A stretch of 64,000 nucleotides of DNA from RH-AL1 sp965198495. Its GTDB lineage: Bacteria; Pseudomonadota; Alphaproteobacteria; Rhizobiales; Beijerinckiaceae. Position 1 is the first letter of the stretch; every line of letters starts with the position of its first letter. Below the pieces are notes generated by a model that saw only the letters and a list, made by a program, of their open reading frames with translations, was not told the DNA's origin and ran no database searches. This document shows positions 33,065 to 39,982 of this stretch, one piece after another. The DNA lies in contig CBDAPL010000001.1 in NCBI GenBank assembly GCA_965198495.1, positions 2,418,001 to 2,482,000 of the forward strand. Reading direction: 5' to 3'. Position numbers and translations under genes: made by a program.

Positions 33065-33258
33065 ATTGGTTCTCCTGCCAACTAAACCATCGTGTAGGCT
33101 CTCGCGCTGACTCAATAGCTGCCCGCGTGTGTCGGGGCACACAGAAATTGTGAGGGTCGGCCAAGTCCAATAATCTTGGGGTGTGTTGAAAGAGGCGCAG
33201 AACGCTCGCGCAATCAGCGGCGATGGTGCCCGTCAAGGCCCAGGCTCGTTGACACGCG

Positions 33259-33579
33259 TCATGCCGGCTCGACCCAAACGGCCGTGCCGTAGGCCAGCAC
33301 CTCGGTGATGCCGTCCATGATCTCGTTGGCGTCGTAGCGCATCGCCACAATCGCATTGGCGCCGCCCTCCCGCGCGTGCTCGCACATCAGGTCGTAGGCC
33401 TGCTGACGGGCCATCTCCGCGAGCTTGGTGTAGACGCCGATCTTACCGCCGAAGAAGGCCTGGAACCCGCCGAGCATGTTACCGACGACGCTGCGCGAGC
33501 GCACCGTCAGGCCGCGCGCGAGGCCGAGATGGCGCGTGACCCGATAGCCCGCGATTTCGTTCGTCGTCGACACCAACAT
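33259..33579 (-). CDS. YbjQ family heavy-metal-binding-like protein (UPF0145)
   Basis: From ATG 33579 the protein is 106 residues: MLVSTTNEIAGYRVTRHLGL, GLTVRSRSVVGNMLGGFQAF, a helix around LAEMARQQAYDLMCEHAREG, then GANAIVAMRYD and an edge strand VLAYGTAVWVEP. This matches the UPF0145/YbjQ fold, a pentameric Ig-like/antiparallel protein. The longer frame to 33657 is not needed. Function is not established. It diverges from the queE remnant 112 bp away. Confidence 0.9.
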   Translation of the reverse strand: MLVSTTNEIAGYRVTRHLGLARGLTVRSRSVVGNMLGGFQAFFGGKIGVYTKLAEMARQQAYDLMCEHAREGGANAIVAMRYDANEIMDGITEVLAYGTAVWVEPA

Positions 33580-33691
33580 GCGCCCGATCCCTGTTAACGC
33601 GCGTGTCGGATGCGAGGACAGGACCCGCGTAGCGGCGATCACTGCCTTCGATGGCACCGGCTTTCAAGTCTATGACACCACGGGCCGTCGC

Positions 33692-34100
33692 ATGACCTAT
33701 ACGGTCAAGGAGATTTTCTACATCTTTTAGGGGAAAGGCGGACAGGCGGGCGGCGCCGCGGTATTCTGTCGTTTCGCCGGCTGCAACTTGTGGAGCGGCA
33801 GGGAAGAGGACCGGGCCGCGTCGGCCTGCAGCTTCTGCGATACCGACTTCATCGGCATCGACGGTGAAGGCGGCGGCAGGTTCGAGACCGCTGACGCCGT
33901 CTCGACCAGGATCGCCACGACTTGGCGCGGCGGCGGCGGGACGCCCTACGTCGTGTTCACCGGCGTTCAAACACTTCTGGCTACAGCCGATGGACGGCGC
34001 CGCGCGGCGGGAGAATACGAAGGAGGCCGTCGCCTACTGCCTGGCGCATCCGCGCTGGCGCCTTCGCCTGCAAACTCACAAGGTCATCGGGATACCCTGA
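33692..34100 (+). pseudogene. queE: 7-carboxy-7-deazaguanine synthase (queE) remnant: nonsense codon plus internal deletion
   Basis: QueE is a radical SAM enzyme of the queuosine/preQ0 pathway. Translating from ATG 33692 gives MTYTVKEIFYIF, then an in-frame TAG (33728-33730) exactly where the family has Gln in its F-Y-x-L-Q-G-E-G motif. The frame then continues with GGAAVFCRFAGCNLWSGREE, the CX14CX2C SAM cluster (DRAASACSFCDTDFIGIDGE) and PYVVFTG. There, near 33964, the middle of the protein is lost: the sequence changes frame into the family C-terminus (FKHFWLQPMDG, ENTKEAVAYCLAHPRWRLRL, QTHKVIGIP) ending at 34100. About 100 residues are missing. The upstream 50-codon frame (33578-33730) contains this broken start. 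Confidence 0.8.
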
Positions 34101-34479
34101 TGTTCGAGCTTTCGAAGCAGTTCCGGTTCGACGCGGCGCATACGCTCGAGCGTTCGATCGAGACAGACTCCAGCCGCCGCATTCACGGGCACTCTTACAG
34201 GGGCGAGGTGACGCTGCGTGGCGAGCCCGACCCCGCGACCGGGATGATCATGGACCTGACGCTGCTCGAGCGGGCACTCGACGAGGCGCGTGACGGACTT
34301 GATCACGGCATTTTGGACGAAGTCCCGGATCTCGGCCCGGCGACGATGGAAAATCTTGCTCGCTGGATCTGGGTCAAGGTCGCGCCGCGCTGCAAGGATC
34401 TCGCGAAGTTGAGCGCTTTCGCGATTCCGCGGGCGACACCTGCAGCTACTACGGACCGGCTGGTCTTCAGAAGGCGTAG
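34100..34479 (+). pseudogene. queD: 6-carboxytetrahydropterin synthase (queD), frameshifted near its end
   Basis: QueD makes the queuosine intermediate 6-carboxytetrahydropterin. From the ATG at 34100 (overlapping the queE stop, TGATG) the frame has FELSKQFRFDAAHTLERSIE with a zinc-ligand His, RRIHGHSYRGEVTLRGEPDP with the GH zinc-ligand motif, LDHGILDEVPDLGPATMENL and an aromatic helix WIWVKVAP. After LAKL (about 34410) it leaves the family. The next frame supplies the normal ending ERFRDSAGDTCSYYGPAGLQ to a TAG at 34477-34479. One base is missing. If read as is, the protein would run on to 34546 with a basic, unrelated tail. The gene may be inactive; a sequencing slip is the alternative. 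Confidence 0.75.
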
Positions 34480-34757
34480 GCGCCTGCCGGTGGATCGGAG
34501 GCGCCCTCGCGGCTCGCGGAGCGCACATCGATCTTCTCGACCTTAGCGTCCGGCGGCCCTTGGCGTAGAAGGCCGACCAGTTCGGCGAGCGCCGCTCCCG
34601 GACCGTGAATCACCCCTTCGACGGAGCCGTCCGCGCGGTTCATCGCCCAGCCCGTTACGCCGAGGCGGCGCGCGTTCTCGCGCGCGTAGGCACGAAAGAA
34701 AACACCTTGCACCTTCCCTTCGACGCGGAAGGCGAGCGTGCGTTCCCCCTCGCTCAA
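34467..34757 (-). CDS. acyP: Acylphosphatase
   Basis: Small enzyme (96 residues) that hydrolyses acyl phosphates. Signatures are RVEGKVQGVFFRAYARENAR with the phosphate-binding Arg and GWAMNRADGSVEGVIHGPG with the catalytic Asn. The start is a TTG (34757) whose TGA-overlapping TTGA joins the upstream MFS stop (34754-34757); no later start keeps the first beta strand. It overlaps the queD remnant at its 3' end. Located at the end of the ggct-panC-MFS-acyP strand group. Confidence 0.9.
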   Translation of the reverse strand: MSEGERTLAFRVEGKVQGVFFRAYARENARRLGVTGWAMNRADGSVEGVIHGPGAALAELVGLLRQGPPDAKVEKIDVRSASREGASDPPAGAYAF

Positions 34758-36013
34758 GCCGCCCCCTTCGGTTCGACATCGGCCGGCCGTTCGGTAAGTT
34801 TCGCGCCGGCGAAGACGGCACCCCTCACTTCAGGCCCGAAAAAGGCCAGGGTGGCCAGCACGATCGCGACCGTCCCCACCACAATCGACAGGCCGAACGC
34901 GTAATCGTTGCCGCGCGCCTCTGCGATGGTGCTCTGCAAGGGCCCGTTCACGGCGGCGATCAGGTTGCCGATCTGGTAGGCGAAGCCGGGAAACGTTCCG
35001 CGCACCTCGTTGGGCGACAATTCATTAAGATAGACGGGAACGACGCCCCACGCGCCCTGCACCGCGAACTGCATCAGGAAGCCGCCGACCGCGAGGATCA
35101 AGGGGGTCGAACCGAAGGCCCAGAACGGTATGGCCGGCAGCGCGATCAAAGCAGCGATGCTGATCGCCCGCAGGCGGCCGATTCGCTCCGAGAGCGTGCC
35201 GAAGGCAATGCCGCCGCAGATCGCGCCGATGTTGAAGGTGATGGCGATGGCACTCGTCACGTGCGGATCGAACTTGCGCTGCACGCGAAGGAATGTGGGG
35301 TAGAGATCCTGCGTGCCGTGACTGAAGAAGTTGAAACACGTCATGATCGCGATCGCGAAGATGAAGCGGCCCGCGTTCGCGCTCAGCACCTCGACGATGC
35401 TTGGTTTCACGGCCTTCTTCTCCTGAGCGAGGAAGACGGGCGATTCTTCGACATTGGAGCGTATGTAGAGCACCAGAATGGCGGGTATCGCGCCGACCAT
35501 GAACATGCCGCGCCAGCCAAGTGTCGTGTAGAGCAGACCGAACACGATCGAGGCGAAAAGGTATCCGCTCGGGTACCCGGCCTGCAGGATGCCCGAGACC
35601 ATCCCGCGGGATTTCGGCGTGATGGTCTCCATCGTCAGAGAGGATCCGACTCCCCATTCGCCGCCCATCGCGATTCCAAAGAGGATGCGCAGGATGAAGA
35701 ACGTCACGAGGTTCGGCGCGAAGCCCGACGCGAACTCAAGGACCGAAAACAGCAAGATATCGACCATCAGCGTCGGTCGCCGGCCGAACTTGTCAGCGGC
35801 CAGACCGAAAATGAGCGCGCCGATGGGGCGAGCGGCGAGCGTCAGAAAGAGGGACCAGGCGACGGTCGTGACATCGGTGGAGAAGCTCTTGGCGACATCC
35901 TTGATGACGAAGACGAGAATGAAGAAGTCGAAAGCGTCGAGGGTCCAACCCAGATAGCTGGCGGCGACCGCGCTTCGCTGCTTGCCGTCCAATTGCCGAA
36001 GGTCGTTGAACAT
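34754..36013 (-). CDS. MFS transporter, sugar/organic acid permease type
   Basis: Twelve-segment carrier. From ATG 36013, preceded by an AAGGGG site, it is 419 residues. Helix 1 is YLGWTLDAFDFFILVFVIKD, a signature near lactate/sialic acid/aromatic acid symporters. The loop between helices 2 and 3 is ADKFGRRPTLMVDILLFSVL, and WGVGSSLTMETITPKSRGM follows. Earlier starts exist (ATG 36049, TTG 36061), the latter overlapping the panC stop as TTGA. Substrate unknown; the panC neighbour is not evidence for pantothenate transport. It overlaps acyP at its stop. Confidence 0.85.
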   Translation of the reverse strand: MFNDLRQLDGKQRSAVAASYLGWTLDAFDFFILVFVIKDVAKSFSTDVTTVAWSLFLTLAARPIGALIFGLAADKFGRRPTLMVDILLFSVLEFASGFAPNLVTFFILRILFGIAMGGEWGVGSSLTMETITPKSRGMVSGILQAGYPSGYLFASIVFGLLYTTLGWRGMFMVGAIPAILVLYIRSNVEESPVFLAQEKKAVKPSIVEVLSANAGRFIFAIAIMTCFNFFSHGTQDLYPTFLRVQRKFDPHVTSAIAITFNIGAICGGIAFGTLSERIGRLRAISIAALIALPAIPFWAFGSTPLILAVGGFLMQFAVQGAWGVVPVYLNELSPNEVRGTFPGFAYQIGNLIAAVNGPLQSTIAEARGNDYAFGLSIVVGTVAIVLATLAFFGPEVRGAVFAGAKLTERPADVEPKGAA

Positions 36014-36057
36014 CGCGATGCCCCTTGCTCTTCCCCTTGGAAGAGCCATGGCGTCTT

Positions 36058-36939
36058 TCAAGCAATCGGTAAAGCGGGTCGGTCGTCGAGCGTGCCTTCA
36101 TTCAAGGGGACGTTATCGATCAGCCGCGTGCGACCAAGCCACGCCGCGATCAGCAGGCGACCGGGCTCGTCGGCGACGAATGAGCCGAGATCGTGCGCGC
36201 GGCGCGCTTCGACGTAGTCGACCCTGAAGCCTGCGGCCTTGATCGTCGCGTCCGCGGCGAGGAGGCGGGAGTCTATGGGACAACCTCGCGCGACATCCCC
36301 AGCCACACGCGAAAGCGTCTCGTACAATAGGGGAGCCTTGGCTCGCTCCTCGGCGGTGAGATACGCGTTGCGCGACGACATAGCGAGGCCGTCGACCTCC
36401 CGGACGATCGGCACGCCGCGAACCTGCACGGGCAGGTCGAGGTCGAGAGCCACGCGCTCGATCACGCGGAGCTGCTGGAAATCCTTTTCGCCGAAGAAGG
36501 CGACGTCCGGAGCAGCCTGGAGCAGCAGCTTGGTGACGATCGTCGCGACGCCGGAAAAATGGGTCGGCCTGAAACGATCTTCGAGGCCCGCGATGGCAGG
36601 ACCGGCAACCGCGACGGACGTCGCGAAACCAGCGGGATACATAGTCTGCAAAGCAGGAGCGTAGACGAGATCGCATCCCGCTGCCTCGACTCGGGCGCAA
36701 TCTGCTTCGAGATCGCGGGGATAGGCATCGAAGTCTTCGCCGGGCGCGAATTGCGTAGGATTGACGAAAATCGTCACGATCGTGCGATCTGCCGCCTCTT
36801 TCGCGACTTCGAGCAACCGAATGTGGCCGGCATGGAGCGCGCCCATGGTTGGAACCAGGCCAATGCTGTGACCGGCGGCGCGCCATGCGGAAACTTGAGC
36901 GCGCAGAGATACGAGGCCGGTGCAGCGCGCGATGGTCAA
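36058..36939 (-). CDS. panC: Pantothenate synthetase
   Basis: ATP-dependent condensation of pantoate and beta-alanine. The 293 residues show the nucleotidylyltransferase motifs GLVPTMGALHAGHIRLLEVA (HIGH-like, here HAGH), SIFVNPTQF-type IVTIFVNPTQFAPGEDFDAY, FFGEKDFQQLRVI (KMSKS-like region) and AMSSRNAYL. The frame has no ATG before PTMGALHAG, so the start must be the TTG at 36937-36939, which overlaps the stop of ggct (TTGA, 36936-36939). panB is not adjacent. Confidence 0.95.
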   Translation of the reverse strand: MTIARCTGLVSLRAQVSAWRAAGHSIGLVPTMGALHAGHIRLLEVAKEAADRTIVTIFVNPTQFAPGEDFDAYPRDLEADCARVEAAGCDLVYAPALQTMYPAGFATSVAVAGPAIAGLEDRFRPTHFSGVATIVTKLLLQAAPDVAFFGEKDFQQLRVIERVALDLDLPVQVRGVPIVREVDGLAMSSRNAYLTAEERAKAPLLYETLSRVAGDVARGCPIDSRLLAADATIKAAGFRVDYVEARRAHDLGSFVADEPGRLLIAAWLGRTRLIDNVPLNEGTLDDRPALPIA

Positions 36940-37391
36940 ACTTGGCAGCGGAGGTCGCGTGACGGCGACGAAGACAGGCGCTCGAGCATCGCGACGTAGT
37001 GCGGTGGCAAAGCCGCCGCCCGTGCAGCGGCAAGTATCCCCGTCATATATGCCGGAACCGGCTCACCGCCTTGGCTTTGATCGGTACCGATATACACCAG
37101 AGCGCGAGCGGCATGCCCGTCCTGGCGCGTCACCTGATGATACACCTTGATGTAAAGGCCGCCGGCGACATCCTCGTATCGATCGAGCGGGTCTATGTCG
37201 GAGAGGGCAAGGTCGAACAGGACGCCGTGAACCTCGTGGCCCGCGTCTTCGCGGATCGAGGCGTAGCCATCGGTCATCAGCACGAAGCGGTGCCGCGGCA
37301 AGCAGGCGTTGCCAATCAGTCGCGCTTTCGGACAGCGCGCCCGTAGCGCCGCCTCGTCCATATTTGAGCCGTAGGCGAAATAGAGTGTCAT
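36936..37391 (-). CDS. Gamma-glutamylcyclotransferase (GGCT/AIG2-like fold)
   Basis: The 151 residues have the family's LYFAYGSNMDEAALRARCP, VHGVLFDLALSDIDPLDRYE with its acidic residue, and GLYIKVYHQVTRQDG. The fold degrades gamma-glutamyl dipeptides or related amides to 5-oxoproline. The start is ATG 37391. Its TGA is joined to the panC TTG start. Confidence 0.87.
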   Translation of the reverse strand: MTLYFAYGSNMDEAALRARCPKARLIGNACLPRHRFVLMTDGYASIREDAGHEVHGVLFDLALSDIDPLDRYEDVAGGLYIKVYHQVTRQDGHAARALVYIGTDQSQGGEPVPAYMTGILAAARAAALPPHYVAMLERLSSSPSRDLRCQV

Positions 37392-37418
37392 GCGCCGGGG
37401 CGGCGGCCCTTCGCGCGC

Positions 37419-38162
37419 CTACTGGGCGACGCTCGCCACATCCTTCTTCTTGCGATGGCGAGCTGGCTTTGTGGCGTCCGCGCTGCCGGCGCCGTCAAGA
37501 CCGACCTTGATGCTGTAGTCATTACCGGTGCGCCCCGTGGCGATCGGCACTACGAGGCTGTCGGACACGAACTGGAAGGGCGCACCCGCCTGCCCGGTTC
37601 CCACGGCGGCGGAAACCCGGAACAGCTTGCTTTCGACCGGCTTGTGCTCGATTTCGCTGAAGACCACGACCCTGATGGGCACGTCGAAACGCCCGGCGGC
37701 GCCGACCGGGCCGAGCAGAACGCGGCCACCCGCGCCAACCTTCACAGACATGCGACCACCGGCCATGGTGCATTCGCGTGCGACATCGTAGAGAGAGTAT
37801 TGGTACTTCAGGCCCTGGTTTCCGGTCGCGCCCGGCGCCATAACGCGCTGCGCCTCGGTGCCATCCAAGATGGCGATCGAAGGGCAACCCGACGGGTTTT
37901 CGACCGGCGCCGGACCCAGGGGTTTGCCGAGACCGACGGCCTTCTGCGCCTTGGTGATCTGCTCTTTCATGCTGTCACTCAGCTTGTCGCTCCAGCTCGG
38001 GTTCAAGCCGTAATCTTCGTCGTCGGCAGCCTGGACCGAGCCGGCCGAGATGCCAACGACGGATATGGCAAGAAGCACGAGCGACGCGACACGCCCCGGC
38101 GAAACGCCGTGGCCAACCTTCGCACGGCGCATTTCGATTTCCTTACGCGAACTGACGTCCAT
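37419..38162 (-). CDS. Exported protein of unknown function
   Basis: The 247-residue protein has an N-terminal hydrophobic signal after a basic run (RVASLVLLAISVVGISAG, cleaved near VQAA). A mature domain follows with three cysteines by eye (SGCPSIAILDG, VARECTMAGGRM and neighbours), followed by beta-rich hydrophobic strands (PIRVVVFSEIEHKPVESKLF, VSDSLVVPIA). The C-terminus is basic (KPARHRKKKDVAS). No catalytic motif or lipobox was seen. It is on the same strand as ialB, 35 bp downstream of it, which argues for co-transcription and perhaps a shared envelope role. Conserved hypothetical in rhizobia by pattern; no function claimed. Confidence 0.7.
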   Translation of the reverse strand: MDVSSRKEIEMRRAKVGHGVSPGRVASLVLLAISVVGISAGSVQAADDEDYGLNPSWSDKLSDSMKEQITKAQKAVGLGKPLGPAPVENPSGCPSIAILDGTEAQRVMAPGATGNQGLKYQYSLYDVARECTMAGGRMSVKVGAGGRVLLGPVGAAGRFDVPIRVVVFSEIEHKPVESKLFRVSAAVGTGQAGAPFQFVSDSLVVPIATGRTGNDYSIKVGLDGAGSADATKPARHRKKKDVASVAQ

Positions 38163-38197
38163 GACCCGATCCCCTAAACGCCGCGCGGCACTCCTCG

Positions 38198-38728
38198 TCA
38201 GGGAAGCTCATCGAAAGCCTCCTTGAATCCAGCGAGCGCCAGCGGAATACCGATACCCTCCTCGGGTGTCTGGAAAATGATGAACACGGCATTCTTGCCG
38301 TTTTTAAGTTGATCGATCAACTTATCTTCCATCACGACCTCGGCAATGCAGCCGGACGGCTGACAGCGGACGAAACCCGCATGGCCGATGTCGACATCGT
38401 CAATCTTGAGACCGAGCCCGGACGGGAGTAGCACGCCGAGCGGTGCGATGACACGAAGTAGGCGATTCTTGCCGTCGGCGGTCTTCAGGACGATGATGAT
38501 GAGCCCGATGTTCGGTCGATCCTCCGCGGCGATACTTTGGACAAGCGCGCATTGCTGCTTCGAGGCACCAGGCGGCGTCTCGCATCGAACCTGCCAGTCG
38601 CCGTGCTTGGCTTTCACGACCCCCTGCGCCGTGCTCGCCTCCGTCGAAGCGAGCGTCGCTATCGCCGGCAGAACGACGAAGCCGACGCACAGGAACACCA
38701 GTCTCGACAGCTCGGTTCTTACGTTCAT
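38198..38728 (-). CDS. Invasion-associated locus B (IalB) family protein
   Basis: The 176-residue exported protein has a signal peptide (LVFLCVGFVVLPAIATLAS), then the IalB pattern: AKHGDWQVRCETPPG, KQQCALVQSIAAEDRPNIGL, RVIAPLGVLLPSGLGLKIDD, GFVRCQPSGCIAEVVMED with a cysteine pair, and GIPLALAGFKEAFDEL. IalB proteins were named from Bartonella; the family is widespread in rhizobia, where its role is unclear. ATG 38728. It lies divergently from coxB across about 300 bp. Confidence 0.88.
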   Translation of the reverse strand: MNVRTELSRLVFLCVGFVVLPAIATLASTEASTAQGVVKAKHGDWQVRCETPPGASKQQCALVQSIAAEDRPNIGLIIIVLKTADGKNRLLRVIAPLGVLLPSGLGLKIDDVDIGHAGFVRCQPSGCIAEVVMEDKLIDQLKNGKNAVFIIFQTPEEGIGIPLALAGFKEAFDELP

Positions 38729-39030
38729 CAGACGGACGATCCTCTTTCCTGCACGCGCTCCGCGGACGACGATTTTGCAGGGCGTTTGCCAATGCGAGCG
38801 CTACGGCAAAAGCGAGACGGAAGCGAGCCCGCCGTCGCGCTTTTATGACGCGTGAACCGCGAGCCGATCGTATTGCGCTCAGATCATCTTTATGGTTTGG
38901 AACCACCAGCGTAGTGGCAATGCCGATGTCATTCCATCCGCGGCGCTGGCCGAGCGTCCCTTGGGGTCGGCAGTCGTCGACTTGCCACCGGCGTACGCGA
39001 TCAAGTTGAAGCTCGGGAATGGGACCGAAT
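38729..39030. promoter_or_regulatory. Intergenic region between ialB and coxB
   Basis: This 302-bp region holds the promoters of the divergent ialB and cox operons. It has no gene-like frame with family sequence. Weak inverted matches such as CCACCAGCGTAGTGG (near 38904) are present, but I cannot assign a binding protein. Confidence 0.3.
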
Positions 39031-39918
39031 ATGAAGATCATCGAGAAGACCGTGTCGCGTTGCGTCGCGGCTTCAGTCCTACTGGCGACGTTCGGAGCTG
39101 GAGCGGCATTGGCGGACGGTTATGCCGTCCCGGGTCAGGTCGGATTCGAGGAAGCGGTTACGCCCGTCGCGCGTGAGATCCACTGGTTTCACAACGACAT
39201 TCTTCTGCCGATCATAATCGTGATCTCGCTCTTCGTCGCCGGATTGCTCGCGTACATCATGATCGCCTTCAATGAGAAGGCCAATCCGGTGCCTTCCAAG
39301 ACCACGCATCACACATTCCTCGAGATCGCGTGGACGATCGCTCCGGTACTCATCCTGTTCGTGATCGCCATTCCGTCGATGAAGCTTCTGACCAACGAAC
39401 TCGTCATTCCCAAGTCCGACATGACGCTGAAGGTGACCGGCCACCAGTGGTTCTGGAGCTATGAATACCCCAAGGACCAGGAAGGCGGCTTTCAGTTCGA
39501 CTCGTATCTCGTCAAGGGTGACGACCTCAAGCCTGGCCAATTGCGCCAGCTAGCCGTCGACAATGCCGCCGTCGTCCCTGTCGGCAAGACGGTGCACGTC
39601 CTCGTGACGGGATCCGATGTCATTCACGGCTTCGTCGTTCCGTCGTTCGGCACCCGTGTCGACGCGGTGCCGGGCCGCATGAACGAGACCTGGTTCAAGG
39701 CTGAGAAGGAAGGCGTCTACTACGGTCAATGCTCGAAGATCTGCGGCAAGGACCACGCGTTCATGCCGATCTCTTTCAAGGTGGTCAGTGAGAAGGCCTA
39801 CACCGCGTGGCTGACTCAGGCGAAGAAGGACTTCGCCTCCAACGACACGGATGGCGTTCGCACGAAAATCGCAACGACGCGGGGCGCGGCTCCGGTCCGT
39901 CTAGCCGGCGTTCAGTAA
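39031..39918 (+). CDS. coxB: Cytochrome c oxidase subunit II
   Basis: Carries the dinuclear CuA centre that accepts electrons from cytochrome c in the aa3 oxidase. From ATG 39031 it is 295 residues; an ATG at 39019 adds four. It has a signal peptide (VAASVLLATFGAGAALADG), two membrane helices (ILLPIIIVISLFVAGLLAYI and EIAWTIAPVLILFVIAIPS) and the aromatic loop KVTGHQWFWSYEYP. The CuA ligand stretch is GQCSKICGKDHAFMP. First gene of the cox operon. Confidence 0.97.
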   Translation: MKIIEKTVSRCVAASVLLATFGAGAALADGYAVPGQVGFEEAVTPVAREIHWFHNDILLPIIIVISLFVAGLLAYIMIAFNEKANPVPSKTTHHTFLEIAWTIAPVLILFVIAIPSMKLLTNELVIPKSDMTLKVTGHQWFWSYEYPKDQEGGFQFDSYLVKGDDLKPGQLRQLAVDNAAVVPVGKTVHVLVTGSDVIHGFVVPSFGTRVDAVPGRMNETWFKAEKEGVYYGQCSKICGKDHAFMPISFKVVSEKAYTAWLTQAKKDFASNDTDGVRTKIATTRGAAPVRLAGVQ

Positions 39919-39982
39919 TAATCAACGTTCCCTCGGCGTGGCTTCGCCATGTCATGACAAAATCGAGTTCGGGACAGCCAAA

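Noticed and set aside
32912..33142. Frame containing RPESNRGARICSPLRN
   Set aside because: Translation of the tRNA-Cys gene; not a protein.
33065..33258. Possible attachment site downstream of tRNA-Cys
   Set aside because: No second copy of the tRNA 3' end and no integrase gene in the window.
33727..33970. Minus-strand frames over the queE remnant
   Set aside because: The plus strand holds recognisable QueE pieces; the minus frames are Pro/Ser-rich shadows.
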